Positions 7,008 through 16,576 of a stretch of DNA of 64,000 nucleotides are shown piece by piece. The stretch is from CAJBVG01 sp943371425 (GTDB lineage: Bacteria; Bacteroidota; Bacteroidia; Sphingobacteriales; Sphingobacteriaceae). Within the stretch, counting starts at the first letter, position 1; the number at the start of each line of letters is the position of its first letter. The position numbers and the translations under genes are program-made. Below the pieces are notes generated by a model, which saw only the letters and a program-made list of their open reading frames with translations, was not told where the DNA came from and did no database searches. The DNA is taken from contig CALRUR010000002.1 of NCBI GenBank assembly GCA_943371425.1, positions 186,001 to 250,000 on the forward strand. Reading direction: 5' to 3'.

Positions 7008-10000
7008 ATGTTAGATAAGGTCATACACTTTTCTATAAAAAACAAAATGATAATAGGCATGCTTACTTTTGCTCTTATCATTTGGGGTAGCTACTCGTTA
7101 ACAAGGCTCCCTATTGATGCCGTGCCCGACATCACAAACAATCAGGTACAAGTAATAACAGTTTCGCCATCATTGGCAGCTGAGGATATTGAACGCTTAG
7201 TAACCTTTCCTGTAGAGCAAACAATGGCAAACATACCAGGTATTGAAGAAGTGCGTTCTTTTTCACGCTTCGGTTTATCAGTGGTAACCATTGTATTTAA
7301 AGACGAGATTGATGTGTACTGGGCTCGTCAGCAAGTTAATGAAAGGCTGAACGAAGCCAAAACTATTATTCCGCAAGGTATTGGTATTCCTGAATTAGCC
7401 CCTGTTACAACAGGCTTGGGTGAAATTTACCAATACGTTATTCATACCAAAAAAGGTTATGAGAAAAAATACACGCCTATGGAATTGCGAACAATTCAGG
7501 ATTGGATTGTTCGTAGACAGCTATTAGGTACAGAAGGTGTGGCAGATGTGAGCAGTTTTGGTGGTTATTTAAAGCAATATGAAATCGCTTTAAATCCCGA
7601 TAAACTTCGCAGCATGAACATTAGTATTAACGATGTGTTTACAGCTTTGCAAAAGAATAATCAAAATACTGGAGGTGCTTACATTGATAAAAAACCAAAT
7701 GCTTATTTTATCAGAAGTGAAGGTTTAATTGGCACAAAAGGAGACATTGAAAAAATTGTAGTGAAAGTTAATCCGAATGGCATTCCTGTTTTGATTCGCA
7801 ATGTTGCGACTGTAGGTTTCGGTCATGCAACCCGCTATGGGGCAATGACACGTAATGATGAGGGTGAAGTTGTTGGTGCAATTGTAATGATGCTGAAAGG
7901 AGCTAACTCTTCGGAAGTAATTTCCAATGTAAAGGAGCGTATTGTACAAATAGAAAAAAATCTACCTGAAGGAGTTGTAATTGAACCATTCCTTGACAGA
8001 ACTAAATTAGTGAACAACGCAATTGGTACTGTTACTAAAAACCTTGCAGAAGGAGCATTGATTGTGATTTTTGTGTTGGTATTGCTACTTGGAAATTTCA
8101 GAGCTGGATTAATTGTTGCATCAGTTATTCCTTTAGCCATGTTGTTTGCTATTGCTTTAATGAATTTATTTGGTGTTTCTGGTAACCTTATGAGTTTGGG
8201 TGCTATAGACTTTGGTTTAATTGTAGACGGAGCTGTAATTATTGTAGAAGCCACGCTCCATCACCTAACTGGTAGATCTTTATTGCAAAAATTTGGGGGC
8301 AGAAGATTAAGCCAAGATGAAATGAATCTTGAAGTTTACAAGTCGGCTTCTAAAATAAGAAGTTCTGCAGCATTTGGTGAGTTAATTATTTTAATAGTTT
8401 ATTTGCCAATTCTAGCTTTGGTTGGTGTTGAAGGTAAAATGTTTAAGCCAATGGCACAAACGGTTACATTTGCCATTCTTGGTGCATTTATTCTTTCTTT
8501 AACCTATGTGCCAATGGCAGCGGCATTATTCTTAAACAAGAACACTGTTCACAAAAGAAATATCTCTGATCGCATTATGGATTTCTTTCAAAGAATTTAT
8601 AAGCCGATGATTTATTACGCATTAAAACGAAAAGTGGTTGTATTAATAACTGCTGTTCTAATGTTTTTTGTTAGCGTTGGTGTATTTATGAATATGGGCG
8701 GAGAGTTTATTCCGACTTTAGATGAGGGCGACTTTGCAGTTGAAACTAGAGTGTTACAAGGAAGTTCAATTTCACAAACGATTGAAGCTGCATTAAGAGC
8801 CGCTAAAATATTAAAAGCGAAATTTCCTGAAGTAAAAGAAGTTATCGGAAAAGTTGGATCAAGTGAAATTCCTACTGACCCAATGCCTGTTGAGGCTTGC
8901 GACTTAATGATTATTTTAAAAGATAAATCGGAATGGACAAGTGCTGAAACAAGAGATGAGTTAGCAGAAAAAATGGCAGAAGCCTTGGAAGTTATACCTG
9001 GAGTAACTTTTGGATTTCAGCAACCAATTCAAATGCGCTTTAATGAATTAATGACAGGTGCAAGGCAAGATGTTGTGATTAAAGTATATGGCGAAGATCT
9101 GAATACCTTAACCGATTACGCAAATAAGCTTGGGGAAATTGCATCTACTATTGATGGTGCGCAGGATGTTTTTGTAGAACAAGTAACTGGTCAATCCCAA
9201 ATTGTTGTAAAGTTCGACAGAGAAAAAATTGCGCAGTTTGGATTAAACATTGAAGATGTAAATCAAGTAATCAAAGCAGGATTTGCAGGCGACTTTGCAG
9301 GTTTTGTTTACGAGGGCGAAAAACGATTTGATATGGTGGTTCGATTAGAGAAAGAAAACAGACAGGGTTTAGAAGATATTAAAAATCTGTTTGTTACTGC
9401 CCCTAATGGGAATCAAATTCCTGTTTCACAGTTAGCTGAAGTTGAATTGAAAATAAGTCCGAACCAAATACAACGTGACGATGCCAAACGAAGAATTACA
9501 GTTGGATTTAATGTGCGTGGAAAAGATGTTGAATCGGTTGTAAAAGAAATGCAAAGCAAGGTAGATAAAGAGGTTAAATTTAGTGCAGGTTATTATCCTA
9601 CATATGGTGGCACATTTAAAAATTTGATAGAAGCTCGTCAGCGTTTATCCATTGCTGTTCCTGTAGCATTGCTTTTAATTTTTATGCTTTTGTATTTTAC
9701 ATTCCATTCATTTAAACAAAGTATTCTCATTTTCACGGCCATTCCGCTTTCTGCAATAGGAGGAGTATTTGCGCTTTGGTTAAGAGACATGCCTTTCAGT
9801 ATTTCGGCAGGTGTTGGATTTATAGCATTGTTTGGGGTAGCTGTATTGAATGGAATTGTTTTGATAACAGAGTTTAATAGATTAAAAACAGAAGGGATGA
9901 CAGATATAAAAGAAATCATTTTGAAAGGAACTTCGGTGCGTTTGCGACCTGTGATTATGACGGCCTTAGTTGCCTCATTGGGCTTTTTACCAATGGCACT

Positions 10001-11384
10001 TTCGCACGGATCAGGTGCGGAGGTTCAAAAGCCCTTAGCAACAGTTGTAATTGGTGGTTTATTAACTGCTACATTATTAACGCTATTAGTATTACCTATA
10101 CTTTATTGGTTCTTTGAGAAAATGGGAAAATCAAAAACAAATTTTACTGCGAGTGCTTCTGCAATAATATTATTACTATTTATACCTGTATTTAGTAATG
10201 CACAAACTACAAAGGGTATTAGTTTGCAACAATCTATTGACGTCGCATTAAAGAACAATGCTAGTGTAAAAGCAGGAAACTTTGAAATTGATTATAGTAA
10301 AGCTTTAAAGAAAACATCAACGGATATTGGCAAAACCAATGTGACTCTAATTAAAGGTCAGTATAATTCAATTAATACCGATAATAATATTTCTGTTTCT
10401 CAAAGCATTCCTTTTCCAACATTGATTAGTAGTCAAAATCAATTGAGCAAAGCCAATATTAAGGGAAGTGAATTAAAGTTGCAAATAACTCAAAACGAAT
10501 TGGTAAATCAGATAAAATCAGTATATCATTATTTGGTGTATCTACAAGCAGAAAGGAGTTTGTTTTTGAGCCAGGACAGCATTTACACTTCATTTGCTAA
10601 TGCATCTAACAGTCGTTTCAAAGCAGGTGAAAACACATTACTCGAAAAAACAACAGCAGAAACACAGTTAATGGAAGTAAAAAATTTATTAGCGCAAAAC
10701 CAAACTAATGTTTTGATTTACCAATCGCAGTTGCAAGCTTTAATTAATAGTGATGTGCCTGTGCAAATTGAACAAAAGCAAATTGCTAAACTTGAACTGG
10801 ACCTCCCCTTAGATAGCACTGCATATGTTCAAAATCCGTATTTGCTGTTTATGAAACAACAAATTGAGATTAGTAAAACACAAAAGAAAGTTGAAAAAGC
10901 AAAAGTGTTTCCTGAATTTACTTTAGGGTATTTCAATCAGTCTTTAATCGGTTATCAGAATACCAATGGAATAGATACCTATTACGGCGATTTAAAACGC
11001 TTTACAGGATTTCAAATTGGTGTTTCAATTCCACTTTGGATTGTTCCTCAAACAGCTAAAGTAAAAGCTGCGGGATTAAATCAAAAAGTAATGGAGAGCA
11101 ATTTTGAGCAATTCCAAATCAATATGCAAAATCAATATTCTCAATATTTGCAGGAATATTTGCAGGATAAAAATACATTAGAATATTATGAAAAAAGTGC
11201 AAACCCCAATGCTGAATTAATCATTAAGCAAGCAGACAAAGGATTTAAAAACGGAGAAATTGGTTATGTAGAGTATTTGCAAAGCATTAGAACAGCATTG
11301 ACAATTAAATCAAACTACTTGTCAAAATTAAATCAATACAACCAAAGCATTATAAAACTCGAATTTTTGTTTGGTAATAAATAA
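7008..11384 (+). CDS. CzcA-type heavy-metal RND pump fused to a TolC-like (CzcC) outer-membrane channel
   Basis: A 1458-residue fusion. Residues 1 to ~1040 are a complete HME-family RND transporter, which exports divalent or monovalent metal ions using the proton gradient. TM1 is followed by LPIDAVPDITNNQVQV, and the proton-relay TM4 motif DFGLIVDGAVIIVE is at about 402-415. A second hydrophobic stretch (ASAIILLLFIPVFSNAQ, about 1046-1063) resembles a signal peptide. Residues ~1065-1458 form an outer-membrane efflux domain with long coiled-coil helices. Single CzcA proteins are ~1040 residues and CzcC ~410, so both parts are full length. The adaptor gene follows after 15 bases. Metal specificity cannot be read reliably. 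Confidence 0.93.
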   Translation: MLDKVIHFSIKNKMIIGMLTFALIIWGSYSLTRLPIDAVPDITNNQVQVITVSPSLAAEDIERLVTFPVEQTMANIPGIEEVRSFSRFGLSVVTIVFKDEIDVYWARQQVNERLNEAKTIIPQGIGIPELAPVTTGLGEIYQYVIHTKKGYEKKYTPMELRTIQDWIVRRQLLGTEGVADVSSFGGYLKQYEIALNPDKLRSMNISINDVFTALQKNNQNTGGAYIDKKPNAYFIRSEGLIGTKGDIEKIVVKVNPNGIPVLIRNVATVGFGHATRYGAMTRNDEGEVVGAIVMMLKGANSSEVISNVKERIVQIEKNLPEGVVIEPFLDRTKLVNNAIGTVTKNLAEGALIVIFVLVLLLGNFRAGLIVASVIPLAMLFAIALMNLFGVSGNLMSLGAIDFGLIVDGAVIIVEATLHHLTGRSLLQKFGGRRLSQDEMNLEVYKSASKIRSSAAFGELIILIVYLPILALVGVEGKMFKPMAQTVTFAILGAFILSLTYVPMAAALFLNKNTVHKRNISDRIMDFFQRIYKPMIYYALKRKVVVLITAVLMFFVSVGVFMNMGGEFIPTLDEGDFAVETRVLQGSSISQTIEAALRAAKILKAKFPEVKEVIGKVGSSEIPTDPMPVEACDLMIILKDKSEWTSAETRDELAEKMAEALEVIPGVTFGFQQPIQMRFNELMTGARQDVVIKVYGEDLNTLTDYANKLGEIASTIDGAQDVFVEQVTGQSQIVVKFDREKIAQFGLNIEDVNQVIKAGFAGDFAGFVYEGEKRFDMVVRLEKENRQGLEDIKNLFVTAPNGNQIPVSQLAEVELKISPNQIQRDDAKRRITVGFNVRGKDVESVVKEMQSKVDKEVKFSAGYYPTYGGTFKNLIEARQRLSIAVPVALLLIFMLLYFTFHSFKQSILIFTAIPLSAIGGVFALWLRDMPFSISAGVGFIALFGVAVLNGIVLITEFNRLKTEGMTDIKEIILKGTSVRLRPVIMTALVASLGFLPMALSHGSGAEVQKPLATVVIGGLLTATLLTLLVLPILYWFFEKMGKSKTNFTASASAIILLLFIPVFSNAQTTKGISLQQSIDVALKNNASVKAGNFEIDYSKALKKTSTDIGKTNVTLIKGQYNSINTDNNISVSQSIPFPTLISSQNQLSKANIKGSELKLQITQNELVNQIKSVYHYLVYLQAERSLFLSQDSIYTSFANASNSRFKAGENTLLEKTTAETQLMEVKNLLAQNQTNVLIYQSQLQALINSDVPVQIEQKQIAKLELDLPLDSTAYVQNPYLLFMKQQIEISKTQKKVEKAKVFPEFTLGYFNQSLIGYQNTNGIDTYYGDLKRFTGFQIGVSIPLWIVPQTAKVKAAGLNQKVMESNFEQFQINMQNQYSQYLQEYLQDKNTLEYYEKSANPNAELIIKQADKGFKNGEIGYVEYLQSIRTALTIKSNYLSKLNQYNQSIIKLEFLFGNK

Positions 11385-11399
11385 TATTAATCTAAAAAT

Positions 11400-12566
11400 A
11401 TGAAAAAGACTATCATAATTAAAACGCTTTCACTTCTTTTCACCGCAATAATTTTTACATCGTGCGGAAGCAAAACAGAAGAAACTAAGCAAGAAGAACA
11501 TCACGAGGAAGAAGCAAGTGTTGTGGAATTAACGCAGGAACAGGTGAAAATTATAAACCTGAAATTAGGTAAAATAGTAATGAAAGATCTAAGCGGTGCC
11601 ATCAAAGTAAACGGTATGTTGGATGTTCCTCCTCAAAATTTAGTGAATATTTCTGCACCAATGGGTGGTTTTGTAAAAAAAACAGAATTGCTACAAGGCA
11701 TGAAAGTAAGCAAGGGGCAATCCATAGTGATAATGCAGCATCCTGATTACATTCAAATGCAACAAGATTTTTTGGAATCAAAAAGCCAATTGGATTATTT
11801 GGAATTGGAGTATAAAAGGCAACAGGAATTATCAAAAGATAATGTGAACTCTCAAAAAACATTGCAGCAAGCAAAATCACAATACGAAAGCATGCTTGCT
11901 AAAAATGCGGGATTAAAAGCTAAACTATTGATGTTGGGAATAAATGGAGATAAACTAACAAGCCAAACTATTCAAAACACGATTTCGATTAATTCTCCTA
12001 TAAGTGGGTACGTTACACACGTAAATGTAAACATTGGTATGTTTGTGAATCCAACTGATGTAATGTTTAAAATTGTAGATACAGAACATCTCCACGCAGA
12101 GTTAACTGTGTTCGAAAAAGATGCCCCAAAAATAAAAATAGGACAAAAAGTGCGTTTTACATTAGCAAACGAAACAGACGAACGTACAGCAACAGTTTAT
12201 TTAATTGGAAGAGAAATTAGTGAAGATAGAACAGTTCGAATTCATTGCCATTTAGATAAAGAAGATTTGGATTTACTGCCAGGAATGTACTTAAAGGCTT
12301 ATGTTGAAGCAGGAACTAAAAGGTTACCTGCAATTCCAAACGAAGCGATTGTTAATTTTGAAGGTAAAGATTTCATTTTTGTTGCAGAAAAAGAAGCGAA
12401 TCACTTCAAAATGTTAGAAGTAACAAAAGGTATAAGTGAATTAGGATTTACAGAAGTAGAAATGAAGGAAGGCTTGAATATTGAATCTTTAATAGTAATA
12501 AGTGGAGCCTACGACATACTTGCTAAAATAAAGAACAGCGAAGAAGAAGGAGGACACGCACATTAA
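11400..12566 (+). CDS. RND efflux periplasmic adaptor (CzcB/CusB-like lipoprotein)
   Basis: A 388-residue membrane-fusion protein linking the inner-membrane pump to the outer channel. It has a lipoprotein signal (LLFTAIIFTSC, lipid Cys at residue 22), then an acidic and His-rich stretch (KQEEHHEEE) likely to bind metal. Next come a barrel/lipoyl half (PPQNLVNISAPMGGFVKK), a helical hairpin (residues ~115-175), the second lipoyl half (ISINSPISGYVTHVNVNIG) and a beta-barrel region. The C-terminus EEEGGHAH is again metal-binding in character. It is downstream of the fused pump and completes a two-gene tripartite efflux system. Confidence 0.93.
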   Translation: MKKTIIIKTLSLLFTAIIFTSCGSKTEETKQEEHHEEEASVVELTQEQVKIINLKLGKIVMKDLSGAIKVNGMLDVPPQNLVNISAPMGGFVKKTELLQGMKVSKGQSIVIMQHPDYIQMQQDFLESKSQLDYLELEYKRQQELSKDNVNSQKTLQQAKSQYESMLAKNAGLKAKLLMLGINGDKLTSQTIQNTISINSPISGYVTHVNVNIGMFVNPTDVMFKIVDTEHLHAELTVFEKDAPKIKIGQKVRFTLANETDERTATVYLIGREISEDRTVRIHCHLDKEDLDLLPGMYLKAYVEAGTKRLPAIPNEAIVNFEGKDFIFVAEKEANHFKMLEVTKGISELGFTEVEMKEGLNIESLIVISGAYDILAKIKNSEEEGGHAH

Positions 12567-12659
12567 AATATTATGGGCAGAGGATTGGTCTCTTTTAAGT
12601 TTGATAAAGACTTTTTCATAACCAAGTTCTTCCACCCACCAAATTAAAAAACTTTGATA

Positions 12660-14657
12660 ATGATAAACACCGATCCAAACCATAAACACACTCACGATAC
12701 GCAAGGCAAAATAACTTGTTGCTCATTAGAGGATAATATCTATGCGAAAGCAGAAGAACATTCGCATGAAGGATTTGGTCCAGACCACGAAGAAGAATCT
12801 GCATGGAAGGAATATCTGCCTGCTATAATTAGCTTTATAGTTTTGATGTCGGGTATTGTGTTTGATAATTTTGTTAAACCAGATTTTTTTAAAAACTATA
12901 TCCGTCTCGCTTGGTACATTGTAGCATATATTCCTGTTGGGATTCCTGTGATTAAAGATGCAGTGAAGTCAATAGCAAAAGGAGCCTTTTTTTCCGAGTT
13001 CTTCTTAATGAGCATTGCCACCATAGGCGCATTCTTTATTGGCGAGTATTCAGAAGGTGTTGCTGTAATGCTGTTTTATGCAGTTGGTGAGATATTTCAA
13101 TCGGCAGCGGTAAAACGTGCAAAACGAAGTATCAAAGCATTACTGGATGTTCGACCTGATACAGTTAACGTAGTTCGAAAGGGATTAATAGCAACAATTT
13201 CACCAAGTGAAGTGAAAGTTGGAGAAACCATTCAAGTAAAATCGGGAGAAAAAGTAGCATTGGATGGTGTACTGATTTCTGATATATCTTCATTTAATAC
13301 TGCTGCTCTTACTGGCGAAAGTAAACCTGATACAAAACGAAAGGGAGAACAAGTATTAGCAGGAATGATAAATTTGAATACTGTTTCCGAAATAAAAGTA
13401 ACTGCACTTTTCAAAGACAGTAAACTTTCAAGAATCTTGGAATTGGTACAAGAAGCTACTGCACGAAAAGCACCAACACAATTATTCATTTCTAAATTCG
13501 CTAAAATATATACCCCTATTGTGGTTCTCTTGGCATTAGGCATTTGCTTAGCTCCAGCATTATTTATTGGGAATTATGTTTTCAATGATTGGCTTTACAG
13601 AGCGTTAGTTTTTCTTGTAATCTCTTGTCCCTGTGCTTTGGTAATTTCAATACCTTTAGGTTATTTTGGCGGCATTGGTTTAGCATCCCGAAACGGTATT
13701 TTATTTAAAGGTTCTAATTACTTAGATGTAATGACAAAAATCGATACTGTTGTAATGGATAAAACGGGGACATTAACCAAAGGTGTGTTCAAAGTTCAAA
13801 AAATTAAGACTGTTGGGATTGATGAAAAAGAATTGTTAAAGTTAACAGCAGTTATCGAAAGTAAATCAACGCATCCTATCGCATTAGCAATTGTGCAATA
13901 CGCAGGAGATTCAATAAAAAGTACTAGTGTAGATAAAGTCGAAGAAATTTCAGGATACGGTTTAAAAGGCGTTATTAATGGCAAGGAAGTATTGGCAGGT
14001 AATTTAAAACTATTAAAGAAATTTAATATTGATTTTGATATAGAAATTGAGAATATTAATGAAACAATTGTTGTTGTTGCGATAAATAATAAATATGCTG
14101 GTTACATAACAATTGCTGATGAAATAAAAGAAGACGCTGTACAAGCCATTAAAGATATGCACAGCCTTAACATAAAAACAATCATGCTATCGGGCGATAA
14201 ACAAAGCGTTGTAGAAAAAGTGGCTAAACTATTGAAAATCGATAATGCCTTTGGAAATTTGTTGCCTGAAAATAAAGTAGAAAAATTACAAGCCCTTAAA
14301 AACGAAAACAGAACAATTGCATTTGTAGGTGATGGTGTAAACGATGCGCCTGTAATTGCATTAGCTGATGTAGGAATTGCAATGGGTGGATTAGGAAGCG
14401 ATGCAACTATTGAAACAGCAGACATTGTGATTCAAAATGATATGCCTTCAAAAATTGTAACAGCAATTAAGATAGGAAAGGTAACACGAACAATTGTTTG
14501 GCAAAATATTACTATGGCAATGGTGGTAAAAATAATTGTGCTGGCGTTGGGAGCAGGAGGGATAGCTACGCTATGGGAGGCTGTATTTGCCGATGTGGGA
14601 GTTGCATTAGTCGCAATTTTAAATGCAATCAGGATACAAAATACTAAATTTTATTAA
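12660..14657 (+). CDS. Heavy-metal P1B-type ATPase, Zn/Cd/Pb-exporting subtype (ZntA/CadA-like)
   Basis: A cation-translocating P-type ATPase of 665 residues. The N-terminus has no HMA domain but a short metal-binding tail (NHKHTHD, TCC, EHSHE, PDHEEE). Visible motifs are the metal-site helix SCPCALVISIP (~323-333), phosphorylation site DKTGTLTKG (~365), KSTHPIA in the nucleotide domain, and GDGVNDAP (~557). The last helix carries FADVGVALVAILNA; an Asp there together with CPC is the hallmark of the Zn/Cd/Pb-type P1B-2 group. An ATG at 12660 is chosen over a TTG two codons earlier. It lies downstream of the RND adaptor and probably supplies the periplasmic pump from the cytoplasm. Confidence 0.93.
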   Translation: MINTDPNHKHTHDTQGKITCCSLEDNIYAKAEEHSHEGFGPDHEEESAWKEYLPAIISFIVLMSGIVFDNFVKPDFFKNYIRLAWYIVAYIPVGIPVIKDAVKSIAKGAFFSEFFLMSIATIGAFFIGEYSEGVAVMLFYAVGEIFQSAAVKRAKRSIKALLDVRPDTVNVVRKGLIATISPSEVKVGETIQVKSGEKVALDGVLISDISSFNTAALTGESKPDTKRKGEQVLAGMINLNTVSEIKVTALFKDSKLSRILELVQEATARKAPTQLFISKFAKIYTPIVVLLALGICLAPALFIGNYVFNDWLYRALVFLVISCPCALVISIPLGYFGGIGLASRNGILFKGSNYLDVMTKIDTVVMDKTGTLTKGVFKVQKIKTVGIDEKELLKLTAVIESKSTHPIALAIVQYAGDSIKSTSVDKVEEISGYGLKGVINGKEVLAGNLKLLKKFNIDFDIEIENINETIVVVAINNKYAGYITIADEIKEDAVQAIKDMHSLNIKTIMLSGDKQSVVEKVAKLLKIDNAFGNLLPENKVEKLQALKNENRTIAFVGDGVNDAPVIALADVGIAMGGLGSDATIETADIVIQNDMPSKIVTAIKIGKVTRTIVWQNITMAMVVKIIVLALGAGGIATLWEAVFADVGVALVAILNAIRIQNTKFY

Positions 14658-14771
14658 TTAAGTAGAATTTAGTAATTTGTTTGTATTAAAAATTTAATAA
14701 TTGGAAATTATTTGATATGCAAAAAATCTCATTGATCCATTATTGAAAATTATAACATCTAGCAAAAATAT

Positions 14772-15137
14772 ATGAAATTACATTTTAGAATACCCAATGG
14801 TTTAAAAGAGCATATAAATGATGAAATTCTAAAGTCGAAGAAATCTTTCAAAGATGGTGAATTTCAAAAATCATGGCGACACCTTGAAAGAGCTCACATT
14901 CTCGGACAGGCTTATCCAATAGAACATACACAATCACATTGGCAAATGTTATTGTTCGCTTTCAGAGTAAAAAATACGAAGGAGATACTAGGTCAAATAC
15001 CACGATTATTAATTGGCGGGGTTAAATTCTATGTTGGTCATATTCCCATTGGTAATTCGGGAGGTGCGAATGTACCTCCTTTAAAACCTATGGAAATACC
15101 TAAAGATTTATCAGAAATTCTTAATAAATACAAATAA
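14772..15137 (+). CDS. DUF3703 family protein
   Basis: A 121-residue soluble protein matching the DUF3703 family pattern: a helical first half (SWRHLERAHILGQAYPIEHT, then QSHWQMLLFAFR) with conserved His and Trp, then GQIPRLLIGG and a Gly/Asn/Pro-rich end (HIPIGNSGGANVPPLKPMEI). The function is unknown. The family is commonly found beside heavy-metal resistance genes, and the position after the P1B ATPase fits that. It ends before the promoter of the ArsR-rhodanese gene. Confidence 0.85.
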   Translation: MKLHFRIPNGLKEHINDEILKSKKSFKDGEFQKSWRHLERAHILGQAYPIEHTQSHWQMLLFAFRVKNTKEILGQIPRLLIGGVKFYVGHIPIGNSGGANVPPLKPMEIPKDLSEILNKYK

Positions 15138-15210
15138 TAGTACTTGTTCATATGGGTTTTAATTCTCTTCAACCTGATTAATAATTCAATATTTTTATCT
15201 ATTCTATTAT

Positions 15211-15241
15211 TTTGTTGAATAGTTGAAAAGATATATCTTTG
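15211..15241 (+). promoter_or_regulatory. Promoter of the ArsR-rhodanese gene
   Basis: TTTG (15211-15214), a 19-base spacer and TATCTTTG (15234-15241) match the Bacteroidota -33/-7 consensus. The ATG at 15262 lies 20 bases downstream, which supports that start rather than the TTG at 15223 that falls between the two promoter boxes. ATTCAA/TTGAAT half-sites around the promoter could be an autoregulatory operator. Confidence 0.6.
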
Positions 15242-15261
15242 TCTTTGAAAACTATTTTAAC

Positions 15262-15921
15262 ATGTCCACATCTTCTTTAAAAGAACAAGTATACCAAGAA
15301 CTATCAAGGGTAACACATGCCATTTCTAATCCAAAAAGAATGGAATTAATTGATGTGCTTTCTCAAAAAGCATATTCTGTAGAGGAACTTTCAAAGGAAA
15401 TTTCTATGACTGTTGCTAGTACTTCTCAACATTTACAAGTTTTAAAATCGGCAAAGCTTGTAGATACGCAACGTAATGGGAATTTTATAATTTATAGGAT
15501 ATCAGACGATAGTGTTTTAAGACTTGTTTCTATTGTACGAGAATTAGGTTTTAGAAAGATTGCAGAAATAGAACGCCTTATTAAAGACTTTAAAAATGAT
15601 AAGGATATTTTAGAGTCATTAACTATTGATGATTTATTGATAAGGTCTAAAAACGAGAAATTATTATTAATTGATGTGCGTCCATTTGAAGAGTATGAAG
15701 CGGGACATATTCCTAAAGCTGTTTCAATTCCATTAGATCAGTTAAAAAAACGAATGAAAGAATTACCTAAAGGCAAAACAATAATTGCCTATTGTCGAGG
15801 GCCATTATGTGTAATGTCAGCAGATGCAGTTAAAATTTTGCAATTAAATAAGATCAAGGCTATTCGAATGGAAGATGGATATGTAGAATGGAAATTGAAA
15901 CAAAATAATCATGAAATTTAA
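15262..15921 (+). CDS. ArsR-family regulator fused to a rhodanese domain
   Basis: A 219-residue two-domain protein. Residues ~1-85 are a winged-helix ArsR domain (ISNPKRMELIDVLSQ, then VASTSQHLQVLKSAKLV, then wing IIYRI). Residues ~120-215 are a rhodanese domain with DVRPFEEYEAGHIPKA and active-site loop YCRGPLCVMS. No Cys pair sits in the ArsR recognition helix, so any metal or sulfur sensing would use the rhodanese cysteines. The nearest ATG after the promoter is used as start. It heads a group with two other rhodaneses and an MFS transporter, and may repress the metal genes when not loaded with metal or persulfide. Confidence 0.92.
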   Translation: MSTSSLKEQVYQELSRVTHAISNPKRMELIDVLSQKAYSVEELSKEISMTVASTSQHLQVLKSAKLVDTQRNGNFIIYRISDDSVLRLVSIVRELGFRKIAEIERLIKDFKNDKDILESLTIDDLLIRSKNEKLLLIDVRPFEEYEAGHIPKAVSIPLDQLKKRMKELPKGKTIIAYCRGPLCVMSADAVKILQLNKIKAIRMEDGYVEWKLKQNNHEI

Positions 15922-15933
15922 AGTTAAAATTAT

Positions 15934-16386
15934 ATGAAAATTAGATTTAAAGTATTAATAGTACTAATAGTACTAATTGGTTTTATTGTATTTGCATTGC
16001 AATCATTTACTACAAAAGAAATAGGAAATCCTTGGAAAAAGGAACAATTAATGGAACCTTCTGAATTAGCAGCTATCATTAATAATCCAACTGTAAAAAA
16101 GCCAATCATTTATAGTATTGGACCAGGTGCAGATATAAGAGGATGTATTGAGTTGGGCGCAGCTCAAGAAAAAGAAAATCTTATTAAGTTAGCCACTGCG
16201 GTATCTAAGTTAAATAAAAATACTGAAATCGTATTGTTATGCGGATGCTGTCCGTTTGAACATTGTCCGAATATTCGTCCCTCTTTTGACTTGTTGACTA
16301 AAATGAAATTTACCAATCATAAACTACTTAACCTTTCTCACAATTTAAAAGTAGATTGGATTGATAAAGGTTATCCAATGAAGTAA
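15934..16386 (+). CDS. Membrane-anchored rhodanese-like protein with a Cys-rich active loop
   Basis: A 150-residue protein with one N-terminal membrane segment or uncleaved signal (VLIVLIVLIGFIVFALQSF, residues 7-25) and a periplasmic rhodanese-like domain. Its loop LLCGCCPFEHCPNIRPSF has four cysteines, an unusual form of the rhodanese active site. The opening ADIRGCIELGAA replaces the usual DVR. It starts 12 bases after the ArsR-rhodanese gene, so the two form one operon. It probably handles sulfane sulfur or metal-thiol chemistry in the periplasm. Confidence 0.8.
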   Translation: MKIRFKVLIVLIVLIGFIVFALQSFTTKEIGNPWKKEQLMEPSELAAIINNPTVKKPIIYSIGPGADIRGCIELGAAQEKENLIKLATAVSKLNKNTEIVLLCGCCPFEHCPNIRPSFDLLTKMKFTNHKLLNLSHNLKVDWIDKGYPMK

Positions 16387-16576
16387 TTAATATTTGAAAG
16401 TGTTAATTAAAATTTTATAATAAATGTGAATTCATTTTTCATTTTCTCAGTTAAAGAGATCAAATAATTAAATTTGAAATCAAGTATGACATATCATTGA
16501 ATATTTTATTCATCAATTCGAAAAATTATTCTTTTTTATAAGTAAAAATTAAATTTGAAATATTAGTACAATAAAT

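Noticed and set aside
12573..12647. A 24-codon frame between the adaptor and ATPase genes
   Set aside because: Too short, no family pattern and no supporting signal.
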